DNA from: Tanytarsus gracilentus
Taxonomy: Eukaryota > Arthropoda > Insecta > Diptera > Chironomidae
Assembly: GCA_038502055.1 (NCBI GenBank)
Contig: JAXRKN010000039.1
Location: forward strand, 4,898,001 to 4,962,000
Length of the DNA: 64,000 nt
Reading direction: 5' to 3'
The notes under the pieces are model-generated. The model made no database searches, had not been told where the DNA came from, and saw only the letters and a program-made list of their open reading frames with translations. The position numbers were made by a program, and so were the translations under genes. Each line of letters opens with the position of its first letter. Within the stretch, counting starts at the first letter, position 1. Below are positions 36,162 through 48,297 of this stretch, one piece after another.

Positions 36162-37588
36162 TTCCTCTGTGAATTATTTATTAATGACATTTTATTGACA
36201 GTTGACTAAGCGTGTGAATGATTAATGGATTCAGTGGTTTTATTTACGACAATTTGGGAGACAGTAAAAGTTTATGACACACTAAAAATTGGGTCAAAAA
36301 ATGTCTCGTATCCAGTTTTTTGAATTTTTAGAAAATTTCTCAAAAATTTAAAGTTAAAAAAATTAAGTTTAAGTCCTCGTTAAAGTTCATGGATTTTACC
36401 TCGCTCTTTTGCCCACTGCATTTTCTTCTGCTCGACAAGCGAAACTTCCCTGTTCAAGTTATCCTTATGATCTTTGATGATCATCTCTCACTCTCGAATA
36501 TTTTTCATGCAAACTTTAACTTAATTAAAGGTGTGAAAAATATTTTTTTTTCGGGAGAATTTTCTCCTTTAACAAACGTAAGGGTTGAACGACAAACGGC
36601 AACTAAAAGTTCGCTCTCGATTTGAATAAAATGAGGCTCTTTTTTCCTTTACATATTAGATCAATAACCCTTAGCCGACAGCCGAAGTGAGTTGGCATGG
36701 TGACTTAAATATTTAAACATTTCGAATCCTTTTACATGTATAGTAAAGACTCTGAAGAAATTATTTGCATAGAAATTACGATACATCGCTGTTATACGCG
36801 AGCCATGCCGGCGCTTTTTTAACATTCCACTGTACAATAATTTTCTCATTCATAAGAACCAAACATTTGGTTGTTGCTTTTGATGTACTTTCATGCCTAA
36901 AGTGAAATTAAAAATGTAGAGCGTGCAGTTCAATGAACGGGCGTGTGGCACCAAAAAAAAATATTTTAATCGAGAAAATTATTCTGCACAAGAAAAATTT
37001 CCTGCTACTTTTCCTTCATACATGAAATCTATATTAATGTCACTGTCGCTGCTGATGGTGTTAATTTTTTTTTGTCGGTAGGTTAATTTGATGCACGTAT
37101 ACAAATATGTATGAAAAGTAATAATTTTAATAAATAAACATCAGTGACGTATAGGAAATGTAGGTTATCGCCATAGGAACTCTTCATTGTCCCGAATTTC
37201 CTCGCAATATTTTCCATAATCATCAATGAAATGAAAATTTTATCGAAAAAACAAATAGTTTTATTTAATGATGCGGATATAGGTCGGGATTATGAATTTT
37301 TTCGAGACAAGACAATTATTAAGCACAATTCAATTTAAATTCAGAAAATTCTTAATTACTTTTCAGTATTTTTAGTGCGTAGCTAAAAAAATTAAATCTT
37401 AAGAAATTTTAGTAAAAAATTCATGGCATTAACGGATCACACAGTTCATATTCGGTTTTTAAAAATATTTGCTGATAAGCCGATGCGCTATATTGAAAAA
37501 CAAAGTAAGCGAACAGCTGAGTCGTGATAACGTGTATTTTGGAAATGAAATTTGATTAAAAATTTAAAGATTTCTTAAATTATTCGCT
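36162..37588. other. Intergenic 1.4 kb
   Basis: This lies between the divergent CCDC66-like and BAMBI-like genes. It should contain both promoters. It is AT-rich with open frames of 62 and 78 codons that show no domain or splice support. Confidence 0.5.
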
Positions 37589-38250
37589 ATGAAATTAATT
37601 CGCTGTGCAGTAGTAATTGTTTGTTTAATTTGTTGGATTAAAGGATTAAGTGCATTAGACGGAAATAAAAACATTTCTAATGATGAGCAAAATGGATTTA
37701 TCGCTGGAACTCGTGAGTTAAAGTCCAAAAGTTTTAGTCAAAAATCAACAGACGTCTATTAAAAGTTTATTTCACTCAATTAGATCGGGTAACATGCTAT
37801 TGCAATATTTGTTTAAATTCTCGCTGTTCCACTGACGGCTATTGTTACATTTCATCTAAATTTGATATGAAAGGTGAAATTAAGATTTACACGCAAGGGT
37901 GAGATTTATTAAAAAATAATTTCTTGCGTGAAAGCTAGAAATTTTAAAGTTTTGATGTATGACTAAATAAATTTATTTATAGATGCTTCGATCAAAGCTT
38001 ATTCAGTGACGACGATGATGCTGAGCAGCCCTTATTTTGCCGCATAAATAATTTCTTTCCGAAAGAGCGCTACGAGAGAACGTGCTGCCGAGAGAATTTA
38101 TGCAATGGAAATTATACAATTCCATATAACTTTGATGACAATAGCTATAACACTGAAAATATGTTTCTATTGACGACAATTTGCGCTGCAATATTTTTGA
38201 CGCTCATTGCTTTTATTTTGTTCTTTAGTTGCAGGATGGATCTGAGTTAA
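37589..38250 (+). CDS. BAMBI-like TGF-beta type I pseudoreceptor (no kinase)
   Basis: Exons 37589-37712, 37784-37898 and 37983-38250 (phases 1 and 2, good GT-AG sites) give 168 residues. Residues 1-22 are a signal peptide. Residues about 46-121 have the cysteine pattern of a type I activin/BMP receptor ectodomain: TCYCNIC, RCSTDGYCY, GCF, FCR and the CCRENLCN box. Residues 140-163 form a membrane helix, followed by only RMDLS and a stop. There is no GS box or kinase, and none downstream. BAMBI has this architecture and dampens BMP/activin signalling by joining receptor complexes as a decoy. A truncated tkv, sax or babo copy is the alternative, but the clean stop and the intact gene structure argue for a real product. 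Confidence 0.75.
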
Positions 38251-39318
38251 AAATTATAAGGAAGTTATATCGAATTTAAAATGGCTGTTAAATTTCTTGA
38301 GAATTAAGAAAAACTTTGTGATTAAATTTTGTAATAAAAATAATATTTTTATTAAACAACTTTTTAATTTTCCTTAAAAGTTAAAAATAAATTAAATTAA
38401 AATTGAATAAATTTTCGTCATATTCAACCGCTTAGAGGTAAAATTTCAGGCTGCTCCTTGTTATTATTTCCATCATTTTTCTCCCTTCTCTCTTACTCTC
38501 ACAATCTAATTTAGCTCTCTCTCGGTAACGACTGACCTCAACAGCTGTTGCGAAGCAACAGATGTTGTGTAAAAAACGGTCAAAAAATATTTAAAAAAAA
38601 ATTCTTACATGCGCTCCAATACTTCAACACCATCAACTTCACCACTTACCCTCTTCCCTCGATAATCATGCGCTCTCACTGTCGTACCCCCAATTCATTT
38701 TCATACAGTGACAAGATTAAAGACAGCGAGAGAAGAAGTGCAAAAACATTCATGTTACCAAAGATGAAATAAATAATAATTTTAGAAAGAGTAAATTCTT
38801 GTTGGAATTAATAAAAAGGATAATGTCAAAAAACAGTCAATCATAACGGTGAAATTAAAATCTTGCTCAAGAGATTCGTCAAGGGGTAAATTACGGTCGC
38901 GATCAATTCAAACATTCACATGCTTAATTTTCAAAAAGTAATTTTTGTTAACAAATTAAGTACAATAAATTTGATCAGGAAAAAGGGCTAAATAAAATAA
39001 GTAAAAAAAATTTAACAACACTCCCTTCTCTTTGTACAACTAGGTATTTCGCACGGAAAAGTATTAAATAAAATAAAATCAGTAAACATTTTGACATTTT
39101 TATACATTTTGTTATAGCTCTCTTGTAAACTTAAAACCAGGCTTAAAACTAAATTTTGGTATTTGCTTTATCGCAACATATTAAACATATGTATGCAATA
39201 CTTGAATGAATTTAATATTGGAATTTAAGATCCAAAAATTTGAGAAGTGGAGCGGTTTTAAAAAACATCAAACAAACAAAAATTACCGCTCCAGATTCTT
39301 CAACGCAAACATCGCTCT
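38251..39318. other. Intergenic 1.07 kb
   Basis: AT-rich spacer. An AATAAA for the BAMBI-like gene lies near 38330. No exon is recognised. A perfect 8-bp inverted repeat (GGAGCGGT ... ACCGCTCC, 39249-39292) lies just before the next gene's putative first exon. Confidence 0.5.
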
Positions 39319-40404
39319 ATGCAGGTAATTTTTAAAACCTTTAATTTACTTTAATTTTGAAAATTTTTTGAGCTTTTATTTTAAAAAATACATTATTTTT
39401 TCTTTGCGTGCGGTTTAAATTATTTTTTTGTTATTTTTACTAAAAAATGCGAAGAGCTTCAAAAATAAATTTAATGACTAAATTTATTCATTTAATACAT
39501 GAACCTAAATTTTAAATCTTTAAAATCTAGGACCGTCAATTATAAGTTCAAACAATATCCATAGCCTAGAGGCAGGATATAATTTTGCGTTTCGAAATTT
39601 TGGACAAAACCGTTACGAGATCGTGGGCATCACAAAAAAAAACGGAAACTCCTGTTCACAGATGAGTCGAATCGTGAACATCTGTCAGCAGTTTGATTTC
39701 ATAGCCTTAACCGACATAGCGTGGTTGGGTGATGATGCATCAACAAATGTATGATTTTGGTGTCCTCAATTTTGCATTTTTAATTATTTTAATTTTTTTT
39801 ATAGCGATTTACTGGTGACATAGCAAAAATCACTTGTTTGAGTCATGGATTGCACCAAATTATGAAACAAGTTTTACTGGGAGAAGAATTTCAAACTCGC
39901 GGAATTACTTTTGGGTACTTTTTTTTAAATTAATAATTAAAAATTAAAATTTAGTTGACACATTTTATCAGTAGAAACAGTTACTTGCGAGCAATCCGCA
40001 TTTTCGGAGGTGTCCAGAATTTTCCGCAAGCAATGCTCGATCCAATTCTGCTGATATTGTTGAGTCAAATGCCTGTAACGCAGTACAAATGCCATGTTTT
40101 TTTGCATCTTTTAATGCAATCCGGAACTATTGAGCCTGCTTATTTAGCATTGCAGCAGTTTTTAGCCGTGAACGGCAATATTCACGATTTTGGATTATTA
40201 AGAGAAACGATATTGCTGCTTGAATTTCTTCTTGCGCTGGAAGTAATATACAGAATTCTCCCAATAAATCTCACCATTGAGACGGCGCTAATTTATGCAC
40301 GCATCAGCAACTATTTTCGGCACATCATTACGCCTCTAAATAAGGAGAGATCGTCTTACGTTGCCTTTTGGAAGTCGTTAAACCTTGTTAGTGAATTCGC
40401 GTGA
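39319..40404 (+). CDS. Intron-bearing gene resembling a bunyavirus-like nucleoprotein (putative domesticated viral gene)
   Basis: The likely exons are 39319-39324, 39572-39748, 39805-39914 and 39972-40404, giving about 241 residues, the size of a bunyavirid nucleoprotein. The protein is helical with no signal peptide or membrane segment. Its overall pattern (a central helical block with a nucleoprotein-type motif, then a C-terminal helix pair) reminded me of phasmavirus/phenuivirus-like nucleoproteins; endogenous copies of such genes are known from flies. Introns contain stops, so splicing is needed, which points to a host-adapted gene rather than a fresh insertion. The 5' exon is uncertain. 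After the stop at 40402-40404 a plausible C-terminal continuation (40432-40497) exists in another frame but no normal intron joins it, so the 3' end may be decayed. The family call is tentative. Confidence 0.4.
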
Positions 40405-40680
40405 CTAACAATTTTTGCGGTTTAATTTTAGTTTTGAAGAGGCTAGAGGGCGTTTGGATCAGGCGGTGCCTCACGGTTTTGTTTATACGCCACGTTAAAA
40501 ATGTGTGTCCACATTTTTCTCTATGTATAATATTTAAATTACCGTATTTCAAATACGTGCCACCTAATTAATTCATTTAAATAAAAAAGCTACCAAAAAA
40601 CTAAAAACAAAAAATTTTCAACTTTACTGAAATTGTCCTAAATTAAATTATAATTTCATGAAATTTTTTTTACAGCGAAC

Positions 40681-41296
40681 ATGTGCTTCACTTGCGGTGC
40701 ATATTTCATTTCGAAGCTTGTTAAAACGCTGCACAAAAACTGCAAAGGTAAGGCATATTTTATTTTGTCTGCTTTATATTCTCATTATTTTTTTAGCTTT
40801 CAAGGAGTGTTGTGGAATGAAATTTGAAAATGTGGCACTTTTCAATAAGCATTGTATCGAATCAAAAATCCACGAAAAAGTTGAAGCACAAAAAGCTAAT
40901 GGATGTTTTGTGGTGCTCCGCGACAGCAAGGTGTGTATTTAAAAATGTTAAAGAAAAGTTCTAAATCCTATTTTTTTTTCTTAGTACTCCGAATGTGATA
41001 TCTGTGAACATGTGGCAACCAATCTCATGCAATTAAAATTGCACAAGCAACGTGTGCACACGAGTTACACCTGTAGCTTGTGTGAAGCTAAATTTGCGGC
41101 TAAGCACAAGTTTTATCAGCATCTAGCACTTATGCACGGTAAGCAAGCAGCTACTTGTTCAAAGTGCAACAAAGTTCACAGCGTGCGAACAGAGCACCAA
41201 TGCTTTAAGTCCAAGAGCAAGCCTTATCGCGTCTGCGATATATGCAAGAAAATATGCAAGAACCTCGGCGTGCATCGCTTAACTCATTTTCATTAA
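40681..41296 (+). CDS. Small C2H2-type zinc-finger protein
   Basis: Exons 40681-40747, 40797-40930 and 40985-41296 give 170 residues if the start is the ATG at 40681. An acceptor-like TTTTTACAG just upstream suggests a further 5' exon or a spliced 5'UTR. Visible zinc-binding units are CFTCGAYF...HKNC, CDICEH...HKQRVH and CSLCEAKF...HLALMH, then CSKCNK and CDICKK...HRLTH. Several fingers are irregular, as in rapidly evolving fly zinc-finger families. A DNA-binding role is likely; the target is unknown. An AATAAA lies near 41424. Confidence 0.7.
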
Positions 41297-41854
41297 AAAA
41301 AACCTCCGGCAAATTAATTTCATATGAAAAGCTAAAAATTTCATATGGCAACTTCATTCGTTTTTTCTTAATGCCATTTCAGATTTAATTTTTATATGCT
41401 GTCTCACATTTCAAGTCAAATCTTTAATAAACATTGTTCGAATCTTTTTTTGAAGTTTTCCTATGACTTTTATTCTTTTTTTTATTACACAACAGAATAG
41501 ACATGTTTTTACGCTTAACGCTGCAATTAAAACTTCTTCTGTTTGGCGCATTCATGTGGTACATTTAAAATGGTTTTGAACATTGATGGCTTCTTATATA
41601 TCTAAGGACTAATTAATATCAAATCATATTTATTTATAAATAAATTTTCGCTATTTCTCTCATTAGTTTTATAAATGAATAAAAATGTATAAATGTATAA
41701 AAAGAAGAGTTGATTAAACTAACAAAAAAAATATTAACATTGTATTGGGTATTGGAATGGCTGATGTCACTTTAAATATTCTTTGGTCACTCGAAGAATT
41801 TGAAGCTTTACTGCACACCAATGCCATCTCACATAAAATCGAAAAAATCAACGC
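41297..41854. other. Intergenic, 3'UTR and spacer
   Basis: AT-rich. A 35-codon ATG frame at 41759 (starts MADVTLNILW) overlaps the beginning of the chimeric ORF region in another frame and shows no known motif. Confidence 0.4.
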
Positions 41855-42205
41855 TTGAGCCGAAAGGGCGATTTCGAGGGCTGTGGCCGAATCTTTAGGA
41901 AACCTTATTGCCTAAAAATCCATAAGCAAATTCATTCAGATGAGCGTAATTATGGCTGTGACGAGTGCATTAAATTCCTGAGTGTCCCCAGTGGCGCTGT
42001 TCCAGGAGATGTCATATCATGTAATGGCTTTACAAGAAATCCCGATCAGCCGTTCATGAACCCCAAAAAGAAGATTTTCGAAAGTGTCGCACCTGATTTA
42101 AAGGTCAATGACAGCATGATTGGATGTTATAAGGGCATCCCACTAGTTATCGAAGGCAAAGGACCTATTAAGTCCCAAACGCTTAAAAATGTCATCATCA
42201 AGTAA
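41855..42205 (+). pseudogene. Chimeric fragment: degenerate C2H2 finger joined to AIMP1/EMAPII C-terminus
   Basis: One open frame of 116 codons without an in-frame ATG before the conserved parts. The first third resembles a zinc finger (GCGRIFRKPYCLKIHKQIH, then YGCDEC), but the first zinc-binding Cys is Gly. From about 41970 the frame switches to the C-terminal part of the EMAPII-like tRNA-binding domain of AIMP1 or a TyrRS tail: VPGDVI, NPKKKIFE, APDLKVN, GCYKGIPL and an ending KSQTLKNVIIK. Only about 75 of about 165 EMAPII residues are present. It lies in a cluster of gene remnants. It is most simply a fused remnant; a young chimeric gene with an upstream exon is possible. Confidence 0.6.
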
Positions 42206-42325
42206 AAGAGATTCATTGAATTTATGTAGCAAAGCTCATTAAAAATCACATTTGAATATTAAATTTCCTCAAATTTATTGAAAAAAAAGATTAAGCTTGG
42301 GCAAAATTAATTATTTTGTATTATT

Positions 42326-42890
42326 TTAAATGTTAATAACGCGACTAAGTTTTTGGATGCGATTGAGAAGTAAATCTCCCTGTTTAATTGTCGCTTGATA
42401 TTGATAGTTTTTGCTGTCGGGGCGATTTGTCTCTACAATATCGCCAACACGATCAATCTTGCAATGCAATCGACCGGCGGAGATGAAACGCGATAGCTCA
42501 GCATCAATGTAATCGACAGTGACACCAAATGCTTGAGCCATGTACGGAAGGGTGAGCGAGCGATAAGATTCAAGGAGTTGAGTGTAGGCGAGAATTCTCA
42601 TTTCACGAACGATCGATAGTGAAGATTGGCCGTAAAGTCAGCACGAAGGAATCCCTCAACCTCGGTTAGATTAATAAAGAATTCGGCGTAGTGACAGTTG
42701 TAGAGCGAAAAGAGATAGCCCTTGACTTTGGGAAGTTGATGAAGCACTTCCTGAATTTCAGCACCTAAAATTTATAGATTTAATTAGATTAAATGGATTT
42801 CTCAACTAATTTCTTACCCTTAATGACTTTATCTCTCAACTCATTTCTTGGAAGGAGAGACATAAACTTCAATCGAGTCAAAATGATATT
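42326..42890 (-). pseudogene. Rpn7: Truncated, frameshifted copy of proteasome subunit Rpn7 (PSMD6)
   Basis: The C-terminal part of the 19S lid subunit Rpn7, in two exons, about 42887-42818 and 42764-42326, with a 53-bp intron. Clear family sequence includes YLFSLYNCHYAEFF, SRFISAGRLHCKIDRVGDIV, ETNRPDSKN and the end LLNRIQKLSRVINI. Around 42607-42615 the frame shifts by one base between HYR and REMRI, leaving a TGA in the upstream frame. The N-terminal half (about 200 residues) is absent; the space up to pacman is AT-rich. The retained intron shows a DNA-level duplication, not a retrocopy. A single-base assembly error could explain the shift but not the missing N-terminus. Confidence 0.8.
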
Positions 42891-43122
42891 TTTTTAAAAA
42901 TATATTTTTATAAAACTTGTCACATGTCAAACAGCCGTTAAGCTTTAAATTTAAAAAGTCGGATAATTAAATACATAAAAATCTATTAATTTCGAAAGGG
43001 CGTGTTTGCGTGTGTGTGTATTTTTAGAAGCATTTCGAAAAAAGTTCGCACGGAAATTTAAATTATTTCACGCAATTTTACAGATTTCACGCAAATATTA
43101 TAAATATTACAATTATTAGAAG

Positions 43123-46100
43123 ATGGGAGTTCCAAAGTTCTTCAGATATATAAGTGAAAGATATCCGTGTCTTTCGGAACTTGTTCGCGAAAATCAGGTA
43201 AAATAATGAAAAATATGGAGATTTCATGAAATTATTAAATTCAACAAAAAAAAATTTCCTCTCAACAGGTTCCCGAATTTGATAATCTCTACTTGGACAT
43301 GAACGGAATCATCCACAACTGCTCACATCCAAACGACGGTGATGTGCATTTTCGAATCACTGAAGAGCAAATTTTCAAGGACATTTTCTTTTATCTTGAA
43401 ACGCTCTTCAACATGATTAAACCGCAAAAGCTCTTCTTTCTTGCTGTGGACGGTGTCGCTCCCCGTGCAAAAATGAATCAACAGCGTGGCCGTCGTTTCA
43501 GATCAGCAAAAGAGGCTGAATTACAGGAGCAAAAAGCGAGGGAAAAGGGTGAAGTTTTGCCAGAAGAAGCGCGATTTGATTCGAACTGTATCACACCTGG
43601 AACTCCATTCATGTGTAGACTAGACTCGGCACTGAGGTATTTTATTCAATATAAGATCTCATCATCAAAGGCATGGAGAGAGTGCAAAGTTATTCTCAGT
43701 GGACATGAGGTAAGCTGAAATTTACTTGTAGGAAAAACTGATAACTAACTGATAACTTTAGACACCCGGCGAGGGAGAGCACAAAATTATGGAATACATT
43801 CGTTATATGAAAGCACAAAAGGGATTTGATCCCAACACAAGACACTGTCTTTATGGACTTGACGCTGATTTAATTATGCTTGGATTGTGCACTCACGAAA
43901 GACACTTTTCATTGCTGCGTGAGGAAGTGAAATTTGGAAAGAAAAATAACAAGGCGGTGACGGTGAGTCAGCAGAGATTTTTCATGCTGCATCTGAGCTT
44001 ACTGAGAGAGTATCTGGAACAAGAATTTATTGCCCTCAAGGACAATCTGAAGATTCCTTTTGACATTGAAAAAGTATGACAATTTAATTATAGTCGGTCA
44101 ATTGACTTTTTTAACAAATCTATTTTTAGATCATTGACGACTGGGTGATGATGGGGTTTTTAGTTGGCAATGATTTCATTCCTAACATTCCAAATCTCCA
44201 CATTCAAACGAATGCACTGCCAATGCTCTACGATACGTATATCAAGACGTTGCCTTCACTTGACGGATATATTAATGAGGGCGGCTACTTAAATCTGTCA
44301 CGATTGCAAAAATTTATTGAGCAATTGGCTGAATTTGACCGCGATAAGTTTGCCTCTACTTATGAGGATTTAAAGTTTCTCGAGTCGAAACATCAATCTG
44401 GATTCAATGAACGTAACACAGACACATTTAATGGCAACACTGACCTTCTCGATCTCATTAAGCAAACTGAATTTGAATTTGATAGTCCCGAAGAGGAGGA
44501 AGGAAGTGATAATGTGTTTAATGGAGACAAGCAAGCAGCAGCGACTGATGATGGTGGTGGTGAAGAGGACGAGAGTGACACGTTTGAGAAAGAATTTCAT
44601 CAATTCAGGAGAGACTATTACGTCAATAAGCTCAAATATCAAGAGATGACGCCGGAAGTTTTGCAGGAACAAGCAGAGGCTTATATCACTGCCATTCAAT
44701 GGACACTTTCTTATTATTATCATGGTGTTCAATCGTGGAGTTGGTATTATCCACATCATTATTCTCCATTCATCAGCGACTTGAAGAATTTCAAAGATTT
44801 TAAATTTAATTTTGATGTTGGCACGCCATTTTTACCGTTCCAACAATTGATGAGTGTCCTGCCTGCTGCCAGCAAAGCTCACGTTCCTGAATGCTACAAG
44901 AAACTCATGACTGATCCTAACAGTGAACTCATCGATTTTTATCCAGTGAACTTTGACACGGATTTAAATGGAAAGACTCAAGAATGGGAAGCCGTTGTGC
45001 TTATTCCGTTCATTGAGGAAAACAGACTATTGAAAGCTTTAAGCAATATTGACCCAGAATTGACGAATGATGAGAAAGCCAGAAATGTTCATGGACCAAT
45101 GTACGTTTATACGTATTCGAGTAAAAGTCAAGGAACTCTTACTCCACCTGCTGGCGATTTTCCAAGCGCTAATCTATTCTGCGATGAAATCAAACTGTTC
45201 CGTGAAGATGTTAATGTATCGAGAGATAAACTCGTGCTTGGTCCATCAAAAGGAGCAATGCAAAATATCTACTACGTTGGATTTCCAACATTAAAGCATC
45301 TCAACTACTATAGCGAATTGAGACTTCAGCACGTTAAAGTTTTTGACCAGCCATCGCGCGGTGATAACATGATTATCGTAGTTAAACCAGGAGATGAAAT
45401 TGAAAAGCCGCTTGAAGCTGTCGTAAAGGATATTATGGGAAAAATTGTGTATGTCGGATGGCCACATTTAATGGAAGCAAAGGTTGTTAGAATATCCGAT
45501 AAGGACACAACTTATTTCTCCAATGATCATTCAGATAAAACGGACGTGCAAAGATATCGTTCGGATGTTCAATCAATTAAAGACCATCACAAGAACCGAA
45601 TGGGCATCGATGTTGGTGATGTCGAGAGAGTGGTGCACGTGTTACAGGCAACCGGTGAAGAATATCGTTTTGATGCAAAACTCAAAGTTTTCCGTAAAAT
45701 CAAAACATGGAATAAAGTTGAAGCTGCATATCCACTACAATGTGTTGTCTCGAACATCCGAGCATATCGCAAGAAGATGAAGGAAGAGCTTCCCATTTGC
45801 GATGCTTTCAAGAATGGCACGGAAGTTTTCATGATTACAAATCCATATTATGGTGCACTCGGTGAGATTGTCGACACAAATCAATTCGAGAAAATTGGTC
45901 GCGTTAAAGTCACATTGACAGTTCCTCTCGAGCCAAACTTTGATAAAGTGGTTAGTGAGCACCAAAAGTCGCAGGAATCGTACATGAATTCCTATCAGGC
46001 TGCATCGCAAGTCGGCATTTCTGATAATGTATTCAATCGCATTACTGGTTCAGTTTTAGTTATTGCTGGGATGAAGCGTCAAGTTGCTGAAAATCAAAGT

Positions 46101-47849
46101 AGGCATAATATTGGACTTCAAATGAAATTCACAAAAAGCAACGAAGAATTAACTGGATACACAAAGAGAAGTCGAATGTGGCTGTATTCAAATAAAACGG
46201 TCGATATTGTCAGGGAATATGCCGCTAAATTTCCGCAAATTTTTGCAATCATGGAGGCAAAGAGTAGCAGAAATAACAATGATGTTTATTTTGAGTCTGA
46301 TTTCTTTCCCGAGACTGAAGATGTCGATGATTTGCAGACTTTACTTAAATGGCTGAAAGAAGCGCCGTCACAAAAGGCTGAGAGAAGACAAATGGGATCA
46401 GAGGCAGTGGAAAAGGATGTTCATAAGAGTATAATTCGAGAGTGTAAGAAGATTAAGGACATGCCACTGAAGAGAATTTCCATGCAAGTTAAACCTCATC
46501 TCTTGTATGCTCCGTCGCTCTCAAAGTTAACTCCCAAAGCACCTGATTATCAAGCAAATTACGAGCTTTTTGATCGCGTTGTGATTGCCAGAGAAATGGA
46601 ACAATTTCCAATCGGATTGAAGGGAACTGTCGTTGGCATCAGCAAAGTTAAGGACCTAAATCCCGTTCGTCAAGATTGCATCAATAAAGAAGACACTTAT
46701 TGCGAAATTCTCTTTGACAATGAGCTTAAGGGACGCTTGGCTGTTGAGAATCTCATTAACATCAGTTTTGGAATGACTTTGAGTGACGGAAATAATGATC
46801 GTGTTCATACAGTGAAAGAAGAAGTTGCTGAAAGCAAACCACCAAAACTCACCGAGAGTTTTTCTAATATGTTGCAAAAACAACCGAAACCACAAAACGG
46901 TGCGGCGAAAGCACAAATTCAGCAGCAGCCGCCTGCAAAGAGTGAAGTAAAAAATTATGATAATTTCTTGGATTTATGGAATGCATTAAAGAGCGGTCCT
47001 CAGGATCAGCCACAACCACAAGAGGCTACAACTTCAAATAAAGAAGCACAAAAGAAGGTCAACGAAGCTCTTAACATGAGAATGGCTGAAGTTTCGATTG
47101 GAAAGAAGAAAAATTCACCAGTTCCCAACGATCAATCGGTTCCCATCATGATTAGCCCACCGACAAAATTGCCATCGCCACCGGTCGAATGGCTTCAGGC
47201 TGAGAGTAAGCCAAGAATGAAGTTAGAAATGTCAATTCAGCAGCAGCAGCAACCAATTTACCCAAATATACAACAACCCATGCCCGTATATTCTGTTCCT
47301 CATCCTTTGATGCAACAGCAGGCAATGAGACAACAATATTATCCCGCTCAAAGGCCATATTTCCCACAAAATCAAGTGAGCTCTTTTATTTTATTCAAAT
47401 CATAAAATTTAATAATTTATTTTTAGCCAAATTTTCAACCAAACTTTCAGCAGCAACAGCAACGCTGTTATTTCAATAATAATTATCAAAACAACCGACC
47501 CGTTAAACAGCAGAATTTCCAAAATAATCCGAAATTCAATCGTCAGCATTCGATGCCGAATCCAATAAACTTACAGCAGCAGCAACAAGCTAATTCACCG
47601 CAACAGAATCCCTTTATTCCATTGCAAGCGGCTAGAAAGTCAACAAAAGGGAAGGAAGCTCATCAGCCAAGAGCCATACCGAAGGAAGTAGCACAAAATG
47701 AGCCAAAGAAGCAAGGAGAGTTGGTCAACGAAACGGCTCCAACATCCACACAGAGCGAGCAACAGCAGCAGCCAAAAGTCAAGAAAGAACCTCGAGCTGG
47801 CGGTAATGCCCAGGACTCGCGAAAGTCACGATTGGCCATCAAGTTTTAA
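43123..47849 (+). CDS. pcm: 5'-3' exoribonuclease 1 (pacman/Xrn1)
   Basis: Exons 43123-43197, 43269-43709, 43762-44073, 44130-47375 and 47427-47849 give 1498 residues, the usual length for Xrn1. It starts MGVPKFFRYISERYP. Conserved region 1 includes LDMNGIIHNCSH, FLAVDGVAPRAKMNQQR, the EGEHKIMEYIR acidic motif and GLDADLIMLGL; region 2 includes WVMMGFLVGNDFIPNIP. PAZ/Tudor-like, winged-helix and SH3-like parts follow. The last 350 or so residues are Gln/Pro-rich and disordered, with poly-Gln tracts, where pacman binds decapping and P-body partners. It degrades decapped mRNA in the cytoplasm. Confidence 0.96.
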
Positions 47850-47966
47850 AGAATGAAAAAGAAAATATTGTAATTCCACCTTTTTGACATTTTCTGATTA
47901 TTATTTTTTCTTGGGAAATACACAAAGTATTTTGACTGAGCTAAACTATGCGGATGTTGATTGTTT

Positions 47967-48297
47967 TTAATGAGTTAACACATGTCGTCCTTTCAGAATT
48001 CTCCTCATAATTATTCGTCTTCCCTCGGCAGTTGCAATTCTTGTCTTCCAGCCAAACTTTTTAATTCTCTTGCTCTCGGATGGTCGTGGCCAGTTGTTTC
48101 TGATGTTTGTTCGAGCAAAAATCATGCTCCATGCTGTGTTAACTTCCATTGAAATTGCATTGGATGTTATTAGATTTGTGTTGCAAAGAACGTGAGTTGA
48201 TTTTTGAAGAAAAGAGCTAAAAGTAGAGTTTAATTAGTGTTTTTAATGAATTTTACTGAATAAGCACCTACCCGACACTTCGCACTGCTTGAAACAT
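47967..48297 (-). CDS. mRpL34: Mitochondrial ribosomal protein bL34m
   Basis: Exons 48297-48272 and 48216-47967 give 91 residues. A short presequence starts MFQAVRSVG. The C-terminus is the bL34 signature: RPSESKRIKKFGWKTRI, then a conserved Ala/Gly turn and MRRILKGRHVLTH, close to animal MRPL34 proteins. It is part of the large mitoribosomal subunit. It is convergent with pacman (stop codons about 117 bp apart) and head-to-head with the GalNAc-transferase gene. Confidence 0.9.

Noticed and set aside
37589..38250. Toxin-like or Ly6/uPAR three-finger protein
   Set aside because: Shared fold, but cysteine spacing with CCRENLCN plus a membrane helix fits a type I receptor ectodomain better.
39249..39292. 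8-bp inverted repeat GGAGCGGT/ACCGCTCC as a regulatory hairpin
   Set aside because: Short, single, and no functional context; could be chance.
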